Source of the DNA: Piliocolobus tephrosceles
Lineage: Eukaryota; Chordata; Mammalia; Primates; Cercopithecidae
Length of the DNA: 64,000 bases
Reading direction: 5' to 3'
NCBI RefSeq assembly: GCF_002776525.5
Contig: NC_045443.1
Location: 42,668,117 to 42,732,116 of the forward strand
This document shows positions 1-11,629 of the stretch, piece after piece. A program made the position numbers and the translations under genes. The notes below the pieces were generated by a model, which was not told where the DNA came from, did not search any database, and worked only from the letters and a program-made list of their open reading frames with translations. The stretch's first letter is position 1. Each line of letters starts with the position of its first letter.

Positions 1-721
1 TTCTTAGTCCTGAGTTCTAGTTTGATTACCCTGTGGTCTGAGAGACAGTTTGTTATAATTTCTGTTCTTGTACATTTGCTGAGGAGTGCTTTACTTCCAA
101 TTATGTGGTCAATTTTGGAATAAGTGTGATGTGGTGCTGAGAAGAATGTATATTCTGTCGATTTGGGGTGGAGAGTTCTGTAGATGTCTATTAGGTCCAC
201 TTGGTGCAGAGTTGAGTTCAATTCCTGGATATCCTTGTTAACTTTCTGTCTTGTTGATCTGTCTAATGTTGACAGTGGGGTGTTAAAGTCTCCCATTATT
301 ATAGTGTGGGAGTCTAAGTCTCTTTGTAAGTCTCTAAGGACTTGCTTTATGAATCTGGGTGCTCCTGTATTGGGTGCATATATATTTAGGATAGTTAGCT
401 CTTCCTGTTGAATTCATCCCTTTACCATTATGTAATGGCCTTCTTTGTCTCTTTTGATCTTTGATGGTTTAAAGTCTATTTTATCAGAGCCTAGGATTGC
501 AACCCCTGCTTTTTTTGTTCTCCATTTGCTTGGTAGATCTTCCTCTATCCCTTTATTTTGAGCCTATGTGTGTCTCTGCGTGTGAGATGGGTCTCCTGAA
601 TACAGCAAACTGATGGGTCTTGATTCTTTATCCAGTTTTCCAGTCTGTGTCTTTTAATTGGACCATTTATTCCATTTACATTTAAGGTTAATATTGTTAT
701 GTGTGAACTTGATCCTGTCAT
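1..721 (-). pseudogene. L1 ORF2 N-terminal part (endonuclease), broken, copy 1
   Basis: The start codon is at 719-721 on the minus strand. ORF2 encodes the L1 endonuclease and reverse transcriptase; only the endonuclease-coding part is inside the window. In-frame stops are visible at 545-547 and 414-416 (minus), with a one-base deletion in the A/G run between them near 508-518. The same three lesions occur at matching sites in the copy at 19.7-20.0 kb. The gene is cut by the window edge. Confidence 0.9.
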
Positions 722-784
722 TATGATATTAACTGGTTATTTTGCAGTTTCTTCCTTGCAGTTTCTTCCTAGCCTCGATGGTCT

Positions 785-1806
785 TTACATTTTGGCATGT
801 TTTTGCAATGGCTGCTACCTGTTGTTCCTTTCCATGTTTAGTGCTTCCTTCAGTGTCTCTTGTAAGGCAGGTCTGGTGGTGACAAAATCTCTCAGCATTT
901 GCTTGTCTGTAAAGGATTTTATTTCTCCTTCACTTATGAAACTTAGTTTGGCTGGATATGAAATTCTGGGTTTAAAATTCTTTTCTTTAAGAATGTTGAA
1001 TATTGGCCCCCACTCTCTTCTGGCTTGTAGAGTTTCTGCCGAGAGATCTGCTGTTAGTCTGATGGGCTTCCCTTCCCTTTGTGGGTAACCCGACCTTTCT
1101 CTCTGGCTGCCCTTAAGATTTTTTCCTTCATTTCAACTTTGGTGAATCTGACAGTTATGTGTCTTGGAGTTGCTCTTCTCGAGGAGTATCTTTGTGGCGT
1201 TCTCTGTATTTCCTGAATTTGAATGTTGGCCTGCCCTACTAGGTTGGGGAAGTTCTCCTGGATGATATCCTGAAGAGTGTTTTCCAACTTGGTTCCATTT
1301 TCCCCCTCACTTTCAGGCACCCCAATCAGACGTAGATTTGGTCTTTTTACATAATCCCATACTTCTTGCAGGCTTTGTTCATTTCTCTTTCTTCTTTTTT
1401 CTTTTGGTTTCTCTTCTCGCTTCATTTCATTCATTTGATCCTCAATCGCTGATACTGTTTCTTCCAGTTGATCGAGTCAGTTACTGAAGCTTGTGCATTT
1501 GTCACGTATTTCTCATGTCATGGTTTTCATCTCTGTCATTTCGTTTATGACCTTCTCTGCATTAATTAGTCTAGCTGTCAATTCTTCCACTCTTTTTTCA
1601 AGATTTTTAGTTTCTTTACGCTGGGTACGTAATTCCTGCTTTAGCTCTGAGAAGTTGGATGGACTGAAGCCTTCTTCTCTCATCTCGTCAAAGTCATTCT
1701 CCATCTAGCTTTGATCTGTTGCTGGCGATGAGCTGCGCTCCTTTGCAGGGGGAGATGCGCTCTTATTTTTTGAATTTCCAGCTTTTCTGCCCTGCTTTTT
1801 CCCTGT
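785..1806 (-). pseudogene. L1 ORF1 (RNA-binding protein), broken, copy 1
   Basis: ORF1 encodes the trimeric coiled-coil RNA-binding protein of the L1 particle. Here the position of the start codon reads ACA, so no start remains. A premature TGA sits at 1513-1515 in the coiled-coil part. A 5-bp tandem duplication near 1069-1078 shifts the frame in the C-terminal part, and a TAG replaces a codon about 11 residues before the normal end. All but the start-codon loss are shared with the copy at 18.6-19.6 kb. Confidence 0.9.
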
Positions 1807-2871
1807 CTTTGTGGTTTTATCTGCCTCTGGTCTTTGATGATGGTAACGTACTGATGGGGTTTTGGTGAACGTGTCCTTCCTGTTTGATAGTTTTCCTTCT
1901 AACAGTCAGGACCCTCAGCTGTAGGTCTGTTGGAGATTGCTTGAGGTCTACTCTAGACCCTGTTTGCCTGGGTATCAGCAGCAGAGGCTGCAGAAGATAG
2001 AATATTGCTGAACAGCAAGTGTACCTGTCTGATTCTTACTTTGGAAGCTTCCTCTCAGGGGTGTACTCCACCGTGTGAGGTGTGGGGTGTCAGTCTACCC
2101 TTAGTGGGGGATGTCTCCCAGTTAGGCTACTCAGGAGTCAGGGACCCACTTGAGCAGGCAGTCTGTCTGTTCTCAGATCTCAACCTCCGTGTTGGGAGAT
2201 CCACTTCTCTCTTCAAAGCTGTCAGACAGAGCCGTTTGCGTCTGCAGAGGTTTCTGCTGCTGCTGTTGTTGTTGTTGTTGTTGTTTAGCTGTGCCTGGTC
2301 CCCAGAGGTGGAGTCTAGAGAGACAGGCAGGCTTCCTTGAGCTACTGTGAGCTCCACCCAGTTCGAGCTTCCCAGCGGCTTTGTTTACCTACTTAAGCCT
2401 CAGCAATGGTGGGCGCCCCTCCCCCAGCCTCACTGCTGCCTTGCTGTTAGATTGCAGACTGCTGTGCTAGCAATGAGGGAGGCTCCGTGGGTGTGGGACC
2501 CTCCCCGCCAGGTGTGGGATATAATCTCCTGGTGTGCTGTTTGCTAAGACCCTTGGTAAAGCACAGTATTGGGGTGGGAGTTACCCAATTTTCCAGGTGT
2601 TGTGTGTCTCATTTCCCCTGCTAGGAAAAGGGATTCCCTTCCTCCTTGTGCTTCCCAGGTGAGGTGCTTCCCAGGTGAGGTGCCCTGCTTCAGCTCTCGC
2701 TGGTCAGGCTGCAGCTGCTGACCAGCACCGATTGTCCCACACTCCCTAGTGAGATGAACCTGGTACCTCAGTTGAAAATGCAAAAATCACCCGTCTTCTG
2801 TGTGGCTCACTCTGGGAGCTGGAGACTGGAGCTGTTCCTGTTTGCCCATCTTGCTCTGCCTCCCCCCTCTC
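1807..2871 (-). promoter_or_regulatory. L1 5' UTR / internal promoter, copy 1
   Basis: This is about 1.06 kb of L1 5' UTR in reverse orientation, aligning with 17591-18618. The expected YY1 site just inside the 5' end (CAAGATGGCCG in copy 2) reads CAAGATGGGCA here. It also carries a CAG/CAA trinucleotide run (2255-2284) and a 16-bp tandem duplication (2651-2682) that copy 2 lacks. Promoter activity is probably reduced; this is inference. Confidence 0.8.
2255..2284. repeat. (TTG)n/(TGC)n microsatellite inside L1 5' UTR
   Basis: TGC units followed by about seven TTG units. The matching place in copy 2 (about 18166-18180) has no such run, so it expanded in or near this copy. Confidence 0.9.
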
Positions 2872-2873
2872 TT

Positions 2874-3165
2874 TTTTTCTTTCTTTTTTTTTGAGATGGA
2901 GTTTCACTCTGGCGCCCAAGCTGGAGTACAGTGGTGTGATCTCAGTTCACTGCAATGTCCGCCTCCTGGGCTCAAGCAATTCTCATGCCTCAGCCTCCTG
3001 AGTAGCTGGGATTATAGGCACCCACCACAACACCCAGCTAATTTTTGTATTTTCAGTAGAGACAGTGTTTCCCCATGTTGGTCAAACTGGTCTTGAATTC
3101 CTGACCTCAAGTGATCTGCCCACCTCAGCCTCCCAAAGTGCTGGGATTACAGGCATGAGCCACCT
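2874..3165 (-). mobile_element. Alu, minus strand
   Basis: Poly-T at the left, then the reverse complement of an Alu dimer; about 10 bases of the head are missing at the right edge. The tail abuts the 5' end of L1 copy 1. Confidence 0.93.
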
Positions 3166-3245
3166 AGCAACTTTCAAAGTTTACCAATTACTCTTCTGCT
3201 TGTTTTGTTTGTAAACATGGGTTTTTTATATATTTATTTCCAACT

Positions 3246-3265
3246 CATTGCATTGCATTGCATTC
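3246..3265. repeat. (TTGCA)n short microsatellite
   Basis: Four imperfect CATTG units directly left of an Alu poly-T tract. Confidence 0.7.
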
Positions 3266-3567
3266 TTTTTTTTTTTTTTTTTTTTTTTTTTTTGAGACAG
3301 TCACATTCTGTTGCCCAGTCTGGAGTGCAGTGGCATGATCAGTGCTCACTGTAGCCTCAACCTCCTAGACAGAAGCAACCCTTCCACCTCAGTAACTGGG
3401 GCTACAGGCATATGCCACCATGTTCAACTAATTTTTTTAATTTTTGTGGAGATGGGGTCTCCCCATGTTGCCCAGGCTAGTCTTGAACTCCTGGACTCAA
3501 GCAATCCTCCCACCTTGACCTCGCAAACTGTTGGGATTATAGGCCTGAGCCACCATACCCAACCTCA
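3266..3567 (-). mobile_element. Alu, AluJ-like, minus strand
   Basis: Long poly-T then a divergent antisense Alu with older AluJ-type positions, such as GTAGCCTCAACCTCCT. About 300 bases of unassigned DNA (3570-3873) follow it. Confidence 0.9.
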
Positions 3568-3878
3568 GTATTCTTTTTGATGCTCAGCTGGTCCCATCTG
3601 TGGCCTGTGGGGGTCTCAAGTTGGATCCTGAGTACTTTTAATAAAACCTCAGTAGTCTTTATTAGCTTATTTGCTTTCTGTTACCACATGGTTTTCCAGA
3701 ATTATCTTGTATATTTCATGCTTCAGACCTGGAATCAGCAATTGCTTCCAGGAGCCTTAGGAAATGGTACTTAGAAACCACAATCCAGGAGGTAGGGATA
3801 TTAATTGCTACTGAGACATCATTGCTTCTAGGTCTTTTCAATATCCACAGTTAGAAAATAAGTTTTGTTGTTGCTTTG

Positions 3879-4237
3879 TGTATTAGTTCATTTTCATGCT
3901 GCCGATAAAGACATACCCAAGACTGGGCAATTTACAGAAGAAAGAGGTTTAATGGACTTACAGTTCCACGTGGCTGGGGAGGTCTCACAATCATGGCAGA
4001 AGGTGAAAGGGACATCTCACATGGCAGCAGACAAGAGAAGAGAGCTTGTGCAGAGAGACTCCCATTTTTAAAACCATCAGATCTCATGAGACTTACTCAC
4101 TATCACAGGAACAGTATGAGGGAAACTGCTCCCATGATTCAGTTATCTCCCACTGGTCCCTTACATAACATGTAAGAATTTTGGGAGCTACAATTCAAGA
4201 TGAGATTTGGGTGGGGACACAGACCCAAACTATATTA
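3879..4237 (-). mobile_element. Solo LTR, THE1-type (ERVL-MaLR), minus strand
   Basis: A 359-bp solo LTR of the THE1 group, starting TGTATTAG and ending in the mutated complement of the usual TGATATGG start. It has a 5-bp target duplication CTTTG at 3874-3878 and 4238-4242. No internal retroviral sequence is attached. ORFs through it are not genes. Confidence 0.9.
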
Positions 4238-4252
4238 CTTTGTGTTTTGTTT

Positions 4253-4547
4253 TGTTTTGTTTTTGAGACAGAGTCTTGCTCTGTCACCCCGGCTGGAGTG
4301 CAGTGGTGCAATCTTGGCTCACTGCAACTTCCACCACCCAGGTTTAAGCGATTCTCATGCCTCAGCCGCCCAAGTAGCTGGGATTACAGGTGCACACCAC
4401 CATGCCCAGTTAATTTTTGTATTTTTAGTAGAAACAGGGTTTCACCATGTTGGCCAGGCTGGTCTCAAACTCCTGGCCTCATGTGATCTGCCTGCCTCAG
4501 CCTCTCAAAGTACTGGGATTACAGGCACGAGTCACAACACCTGGCCG
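4253..4547 (-). mobile_element. Alu, minus strand, with TSD
   Basis: Antisense Alu with a (TTTTG)n tail. A perfect 15-bp TSD CTTTGTGTTTTGTTT lies at 4238-4252 and 4551-4565; it overlaps the LTR's right TSD, so the Alu came after the LTR. Confidence 0.93.
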
Positions 4548-4565
4548 TTGCTTTGTGTTTTGTTT

Positions 4566-4880
4566 GGTTGGTTGGTTGGTTTTGGTGGTGGTTGTTGTTT
4601 TGAGACAGAGTCTCACTGTATCACTCAGGTTGAAGTACAGTGGCAAGATCCTGGCTTGCTGCAACCTCGACCTCCTGGGCTCAAGTGATCCTCCCTCCTC
4701 AACCTCTCAAGGAGCTGGGACTACAAGCATGTGCCACCATACCTAGCTAATTTTTAACTTTTTGTGGAGATAGAGTCTTATGATGTTGCCCAGGCAGATC
4801 TCAAACTCTTGGGCTCAAGTGAACTTCTGCCTCAGCTTCCCAAAGTGCAAGGATTGCAGGCATCAGCCACCATGCCCGGC
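4566..4880 (-). mobile_element. Alu, AluJ-like, minus strand
   Basis: Divergent antisense Alu with a (GGTT)n/GT-rich tail (4564-4600). A TGCTTTGTTG-like target motif follows at 4881, close to the TSD of the neighbouring Alu. Confidence 0.9.
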
Positions 4881-4884
4881 CTGC

Positions 4885-5310
4885 TTTGTTGTTTTTCTTC
4901 TTTTAGGAGAAAAAGTCATGAGTTCATATTATATTTCCAGAATATAGTGTTTTAACTTAACTTCTTTAATTTTTATATATGTATCTCTTTATCCTGAAAA
5001 TCTTGGTTCCTAGTGATATGACATAATTATTTATTTACTCTATCCTATTATATACATATTATGATTTCAAAATAATGCCAATATAAAAACTAACAATATG
5101 ATATCTAAGTACAGTTTAAGATTTATTTCCAGTTCTTTGTGTTCTTAGAATATATTTCACTAAGAATGCATTTCCAAAATTCGTTGTGTCTTAAAGTCAC
5201 ATGTGTGCCTAAGACACAAATTCACAAATATAAAATACATTTGTTTTATTTTTGCCTCATTTTGTTTCCAGTTCTTAGAGACTGCATTATTTGTTGTTGT
5301 TTTCTTTATT
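4885..5310. other. Unassigned AT-rich sequence
   Basis: No gene, RNA or clear repeat is seen here. Confidence 0.4.
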
Positions 5311-6253
5311 TTTATCTAATTTTATTTTAAAACTGGGTAAAAACATTCACATGGTTCCAAGGTGAAACTAAGTACACTTATCAAACAAAGTATGTTTAGA
5401 AAAGACTAGTATCCATTTTTATCCCTGCCACTCTGTTACCTCCCTCCTCACTCTCTACCAAATAACCATTTTCACTAGGTTTTGCATTATCCTTCCATTA
5501 TTGTATTAATATATGCAAATATAAATATGTATTTCTATTTATACTCCTTTATTAGGTAAAAGGTAGCATATAACAGACACTATTCTACCCTTACATTTTT
5601 TCACCTAATGCTATACATAGCAGGATAGCAAGATATGGAGATTTCTTCATTTCTTTTAACCCCTGCATGGTCATCCATTGTGTGAATATACGGCATTTTG
5701 TTTCAATTAGTCTCTCATTGCTCGACATTCAGGTTGTTTTCTATTTTGCTGTTATAAAGGGTGTTATCATGAATTGCTTTGTATATGTCATTTCATATTT
5801 TTCCCAGTGAATCTTTGGGAAAGATTCTTGTAAGTGGGATTGCTGGGTCAAAGTAAAAATGCATATGTAATATTGATAGATATGGACAAGCTCCCTTCAC
5901 CAGAGCTGTACTCCCATCAGTAAGGTATGGAAGTACCAATTTCTTCAAAGCCTTGCCAACAGAATCCAACTGTTAAACTCTTGGATTTTTGCCAATCTGA
6001 GAGGTGAGAGATGGTATTTTAATGTAGTTTTAATTTTCATCTCTCTAATGATAAACAAGATTGAGCATCTTTTCATACTGTAAGTGGCATTTGTGTTTCT
6101 TTTCCTGTGAATTGTGTGCATATTTCTTGTCCAGTTTCATAAGGTTGTTTGTTTTGCTTCTCAATTTGTAGAAGTTCTTTAGATCTTAGGGATATTAATC
6201 CTTTTTCTGTGAGAGAAATTGCAAATATTTCTCCAGGTGTCATTTGTATTTTT

Positions 6254-6559
6254 TGTTTGTTAGTTTCTCAAGACAGGGTCTTGCTCTGTCACCCTGGCTG
6301 GAGTACAGTGGAGTGATCATAGCTCACTGCAGCCTCGACCTCTTGGGCTCAAGAGATCCTTCTGCCTCAGCCTCACAACTAGCTGGAACTACAGACATGT
6401 GCCACTATACCTGGCTATTTTTTTATTTTATTTATTTTTTGTAGAGACGGGGTCTCCCTATGTTACCTAGGTTGATCTCTAACTCCTAGGCTCAAAGGAT
6501 CCACCTGCCTTGGCCTCCCAAAGTGCTGGGATTACAGGTGTGAGCCATTGCACTCAGCA
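6254..6559 (-). mobile_element. Alu, minus strand, inside old L1
   Basis: Divergent antisense Alu flanked by a perfect 14-bp TSD TCATTTGTATTTTT at 6240-6253 and 6560-6573, cut into the old L1. Confidence 0.93.
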
Positions 6560-7349
6560 TCATTTGTATTTTTACCTTGCTTTTAGGGGTTTTTGCCATG
6601 CAGAACTTTAAAACATGAAACCAAAGTTATCAAACTTTTCTCTTCATTTTTGGAAATTTTCACTCACATATGGTAAAGGAATTCACCCATGTTTTCTTGT
6701 AGTATTTGTACAGTTTTTTTTTAACCCATTCAGAATTTATACTGGTATATACTATACAGAATAAATCCATTTTTATCTTTTTCATATGCCTATCCATTTG
6801 TGCCAACATTGCTTATTTAAAAGTCTATTTTTCCCCACTGATTTCAGATGCTGCTTTTATCATGGTCTAAATTTCCATGTGCAGTTAGGTTTATTTCTGG
6901 ATATTCTATTCGGTTCCATCAGTTGTCTGTTCATTCACTTGCCAATACAATTTTCTTCTAATTATAGAGACTTTGTAATATGTTTTAACATCTGGTTTAA
7001 GATCAAGCCTCCCTCTCATTGTTTTCCTTTTTTAGAGTTCTCCAGGCTATTTCTGTTGAGTCGCTTTTCCAAATGAAATATATAATCAATTTGTTTAGCT
7101 TCAAGAAAAAAACTGATAATATTTGTATTATCACAATAGATATCTTTATAATACTGAGTCTTCCTATCTAAACTTATGGCCTACAATCTGTTCATATCTA
7201 CTTTTGTGTCTTTCAGGAGTGTTTTATTCATGTATGTTTTGGTCATTTCTTATTATTTTTGCCTAGGTACTTTTGTTGGTTTTGCTGCAATTATAAAAGG
7301 AGTCTTTAAATCTTCCAACCAGTTGTTATTTTTATATATGGAAGCTATT

Positions 7350-7470
7350 CCTGGCTGGGCATGGTGGCTCACACCTGTAATGGCAGAACTCTGAGAGGCC
7401 AAGGCAGGATCGCTTGAGGTCAGGAATTCAAGACCAGCCTGGGCAAGACTCTATCTCTATTTTTATTTTT
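7350..7470 (+). mobile_element. Alu left-arm monomer (FLAM-like)
   Basis: Single Alu arm ending in a T/A-rich tail; it interrupts the antisense L1M. Confidence 0.75.
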
Positions 7471-7540
7471 TTAACCTATGGCTTTCTATATATTGATTTT
7501 ATAACCTGCACTTTACTAAATTCTATTAAGTGTTTGGCAG

Positions 7541-7581
7541 TTTTTTTCTTTTTCTTTTTTTTTTTTTTTTTTTTTTTTTTG
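7541..7581. repeat. Poly-T tract
   Basis: About 40 bases of almost pure T with two C interruptions, inside the antisense L1M. It could be the tail of a nearly fully truncated retroinsertion. Confidence 0.8.
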
Positions 7582-7869
7582 GTTTTCCTGATATATAATA
7601 AATAATCTGTAAACAGAAATAATTTTATCTCTTTTTCTCTAATTCATATGCCTCTCTCTACTGGCACTGGATGATAATTTCAAACTGGTTTTAAATAGTA
7701 ATGATGATATTGTCCATCCTTGTCTTATTCCTGAATTTGGCAGGTGTTTCTCGATTAAGTAAGATGCTGACTTTAGGGATGAGATACATATAATTTTCAG
7801 ATGCATTTTTAGTTCCCAATAAATCTGTCACTCCCCCTGTTGAGGCTGAGATGGTACTTCAGGATAAAG

Positions 7870-8060
7870 CAAAAATCACCAAGAGTAGTTGCTTTTGGAA
7901 AGTTAATGTACATACAAATCACCAAGTGATCTTGTTTAAATGCATATTCTGATTCAGCAGGTATGGGTTGGGGGCTGAGATTCTGCAGTTTTAACAAGCT
8001 CCCAAGACACGCTGGGATGCTGCTGCCTACAGTGGACCACATTTTGAGTAGTGATGATCC
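7870..8060. mobile_element. MER20/MER5-like hAT-Charlie MITE remnant
   Basis: Shows the pattern of this non-autonomous DNA transposon group: AAATCACCAAGTGATC, then TTCTGATTCAGCAGGT, then AACAAGCTCCC, ending near GGACCACATTTTGAG. It has no coding capacity. Confidence 0.6.
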
Positions 8061-9640
8061 AGAACAAAGAAATTTTTTTCTAGCTTTGATTTTCCAAAAT
8101 AAACTTTAAAATAGTTCAAAGTAGAAAAAATAGTCATAAAACTTCTGTTTTCCAATTTTAAAAGCCAAACTTTTAACTCTCTTAGACCAATCCTAGAGGA
8201 CTAAACAGAGGTTTTTTCATAAGCCACAGAGTGGGAAGATGCAGGATATGACAAAAGGGTGGCTTCCTGCCACATAGGAAGAGGAAGAAAGTTCTTTCTG
8301 CAGCTGTGGGGAGGAGTCTAAGAAGATCGAGTTGAGACATGTAGTTCTTGCAGCTCTAGTTAGATATCATGCTGGGGCTGGTGGCAGGGGAGAGGAAAGC
8401 CCAGACGGTTCAAGGGAGAATATGAGACAAGGAAGTAATGCAGGAGCAGCTGCAGCTAATGAACACAGTGAGGGCCTCACAGGTGCAAAGACCAAGACCA
8501 AAGCCCCCAAAAGAGACCCTTCAGCAGAGCCAAGTCAGGCTCAAAGGACTCAGACAAACTCCTTTCCCAGTGTCAGAATAAGAATTTATTGTTGGTTTTG
8601 TGTCTGGGTGTAGTAGATGAAAAAAACACTAAAGGAATCTGAGGCAGAGCGACCCATCCATTCACTCTGCAAACTGAGTGCCCATTATGTCAGGTGCTAG
8701 GGACAAAGTGAATAAGATAGACAGAGCTCCTGCCCTCATGGAGCTTAACATCAATAACATCTAACATCTATCAGCAATGGTAGTTTACACAGGGATATAC
8801 ATCTGAAAATCTATATACACATGCCCATACCTGCCCCTGGAGATCTGATTTGATGGGTCTGGGAAGAACCCAGGTAATTCAGATGCTTAATTCTAGTTAA
8901 AAATAACGATTTTTCAATATTTATGCATCGCTAATTTAATTTCCCAACTAAACATTTGCAACTACAAATTTAAACTTGTATGCAGTAAAATAATATTTTA
9001 CATTCTTTATGAATTCTAAAAAATATTTCTAGAATATATGAAAATAGTTGGTTTTTAGGACACAAATTAGTCACACTGTATTTGGGATATGTTCTAAATC
9101 ATAAGACAAAGCTTCACAATTTTTTAAATTATACCTTTTTAAACATATACAAATTAAGATCCAAATATAGGGTTGTTTTTAAATTAGCACTCTTCTCTAT
9201 AATAATTTAAGCCAATTAGTATTTGCATATTTAGTAATGCTATGAAAAGGAAGTTTCTGGGTTGAAATAGTACTTCTGTGAAAAAAAAATGTTGTGTATA
9301 TATTTTTATATTTATGGTGTGAATGCATGTGTGTGTATAAAACATTACCATATATTTACAAATTCTAAATCCTGATATATATTGATGTTTAGAAAATAAA
9401 ATCATTTATAATGTTTTCCTTTATATAAAAAATACACACATTCCACTAAGATATCACTTTAATCCAGACTTCCTCCTGCAATCTTCTCCAGGCTCCACCT
9501 TCCCTCCCACGCCCGCAGGCATTTGGTTCCAGCTCTATCGTGTAGCTCTATTGTGTTGCTGAGAATAAATTAACAACTCTGAAAGGGAAACTTGATCACT
9601 GAGACCAAAGTGAAGTCTGATATTTTCAAGATCTTGCTCA
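8061..9640. other. Mostly unassigned sequence with an L2 3'-end trace
   Basis: 8680-8770 resembles the antisense L2 3' end (GTGCCCATTATGTCAGGTGC, then CTGCCCTCATGGAGCTT). The rest is unassigned. A 93-codon plus-strand frame at 8332-8613 has no recognisable domain or splice context. 8900-9470 is AT-rich. Confidence 0.4.
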
Positions 9641-9649
9641 AATGTACTC

Positions 9650-9812
9650 ACCCCGTTAGTTACCATATCCTGTTATAGTTCTTGCCACATTGCATTGTGA
9701 CTTATCAGTTCAAGAGTCTATGTTAACTAGACTGTGAGAAGTTCTTGTTCTACTTTACTTAGAAATCTGACACATAGAACAAATCAAGAAATGCTTAATG
9801 AATAAATGAATG
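9650..9812 (+). mobile_element. L2 3' end fragment
   Basis: L2-type 3' terminus: TTGTGACTTATCAG, AGACTGTGAGAAG, then a tail of TGAATAAATGAATGATT units. Confidence 0.6.
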
Positions 9813-9814
9813 AT

Positions 9815-11290
9815 TAAATTGCTCTTCCCATCCTCTTTAAGAACTGTAATTTAACTACAGCATTTAGACAGACTCTAGCTTTTGTGTCCTTACAATTTGG
9901 TTTTATAACCAAACTCAGTTCTGTAGGGCTTAGGTCTCTAACCTCCTTTGTGAGCTGCTTTTTTATCCTAGAGGCATAGGACTTACTGGTATAAACAATA
10001 ATAGGATGGCAATGGGAAGAGGCCTCTGCATGCCTGGATCTGCTCTCAGGAGTAACCAACCAAACCAAAATCTGAAAGCCAGTTAGTGTACCTGTGCTAT
10101 CAGTAAAACAAAATGAGATGAATAATCTTAAAGTGTATTTGCATCAAACGCCTTTACAATAGTTCTGCATTTATCCATTAAGCAAACCTAGTATTTCTTT
10201 CTTCTTATCAGGCCTCCTAGCTTTTCTTCAGTTCTCTTCTTATAATCTAGAGGTTAACAACCTTTCTGAGATATCTTCAATTGCTCTTTATCTGATTGCA
10301 TGAGGAAGGAACAGTGGAATTGTTCAAGAAAGTCAAGACCAACGTGCTGGAGAAATGAAAGAGTCCCCATTATACTTGCCCAAGTTTTGTCTAAAGCAAA
10401 TTTTTCTGCAGCTGTAAGTAGATTTCCAACTGGTCAGACTCCTTTAACTTAAAATCCTAGAAACAACTGGGGTACTTAAAGAGGTTCCAAAAGATGACAT
10501 AGATGAGAAAATACAGCCAAAGAAGACTAAACAATCTGGAGGTGTAGGTGGGAAAGGATCGAATCCAGAAAGATAAACTAAGGCATGGAAGCACAAGTAG
10601 GTCTTCAAGTCCTCTCAACTCTGAATGAAAGTCTAGAAATGCAGAGTCAGCAACAACAATACCTAAGAATAAAGTTAAATTCTATGCCTAAAGCATAGAT
10701 TTAAACCTTGATTCTGCTAGGAGTCAGTATGCTTAGACCCTCAAGTGTTATCAGAGCTAGAAAGAGGCTAAGTGACTGCAGGTGAGCCCTGATCCAATTC
10801 CTGTGCTGCATTCCCAAGATGTCCTCCCGAAACATAAGCAACTTATGTGAGACAGCAGGGCTTCTGGGGGGTCATGGGTACAGAGGAGACCGTTATAGCT
10901 CTGAAAGTGAATAACAGATTACTGTACATACAATGTATACCACACAATACGTCTCATTTTTAGCACTGTCAGCATTTGGTAATGATTACATTGTTTGTGA
11001 CATATTTGATATGCAAAATCTCTAAAGAAATATCCCCCAGAGCCATATCTGTATCCATTATGTGTTTTCATATTGACCAATGCACTAGAAGAAAACCGTC
11101 AGAAAATAACTTTACAGAATATCCTCCCATGGCTAGGGCCTTGGGGAAAGTTTTAGATATGAATTTTTTCAACAAATACTTCTGAGATACAAGAGTAGAG
11201 CAACAGCAGGTGGTACAAAAAGAATGTAGAAAATGTTGGAAAAGGAAGGGGAAAAACTCGGTAAGGTAGCTTCACTGGGCTGTGGAATGA
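9815..11290. other. Unassigned unique-looking sequence
   Basis: No gene, RNA or repeat is recognised. Short frames (e.g. minus 9814-10068, plus 10976-11185) show no domain. Confidence 0.4.
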
Positions 11291-11294
11291 GAAT

Positions 11295-11480
11295 AGGATT
11301 TGGAGTTGAAGAGTTGAGAATGAATCTCAGTTCTGCCACTTGCTAGAAGTGCCTCTATTTATCCATTTGGACAAAGTATACTTGTCATGAAGTTTTGTGA
11401 GAATCAAATAAGAAACTGTATGAAAAAAACTGTAGTTAGCATATGACAGGCATTCAAAAATTTTAGTCTCTTCCCCGGCG
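11295..11480 (+). mobile_element. MIR (SINE) fragment
   Basis: MIR core pattern: AATCTCAGTTCTGCCACTTGCTAG and later GTGAGAATCAAATAAG with a GACAGGCATTC end. It is divergent. A second weak MIR-like stretch follows at 11505-11625. Confidence 0.65.
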
Positions 11481-11629
11481 TTGCAACTTTTAGATCGTCA
11501 ACTTCTTTGAGCTTTAGTTTTCTCATCTCAAAAATGAAAATATTCTCTGGGTTGTACTAAGAACTAAAAAGAAATCTATCAAGGCACTCTGCAAACTGCA
11601 AAGCATTACTTAAATGGTAGTTATGATTT

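Larger units (their letters stand above)
1..2871 (-). mobile_element. LINE-1 copy 1, 5' half, young primate L1
   Basis: Read on the minus strand this holds a complete L1 5' UTR, an ORF1 region and the first ~240 codons of ORF2; the rest of ORF2 and the 3' end lie beyond the window's left edge. It is near-identical to 17591-20425 on the plus strand. The 5' end falls in the G-rich start typical of L1 and abuts the A-tail of a minus-strand Alu, so the L1 probably landed in that tail. It shares every disabling lesion of copy 2 and in addition has no ORF1 start codon. Its 5' UTR has fewer CpGs than copy 2, suggesting greater age. It cannot make either L1 protein. Confidence 0.95.
5311..7795 (-). 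mobile_element. Old L1 (L1M-type) ORF2/3' end, antisense, interrupted
   Basis: Reading rightwards one moves from an old L1 3' region back into ORF2 in antisense. Typical phrases are the TGGGATTGCTGGGTCAAA stretch near 5838 and TTTTTGCCAATCTGA near 5987. The element is decayed, has no ORF, and is split by an Alu (6254-6559) and an Alu monomer (~7350-7470). ORF2-derived sequence resumes after each insertion. Confidence 0.8.

Noticed and set aside
699..1088. 129-codon frame on the strand opposite L1 ORF1, mirrored at 19337-19726
   Set aside because: It is an antisense shadow of L1 that recurs because the two L1s are homologous.
4200..4688. 162-codon plus-strand frame and similar frames in other Alus
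   Set aside because: They are antisense Alu translations (SPRLECSG/HHHAQ type) and not genes.
8332..8613. 93-codon plus-strand frame
   Set aside because: No domain, weak start context and no splice signals that would make it an exon.
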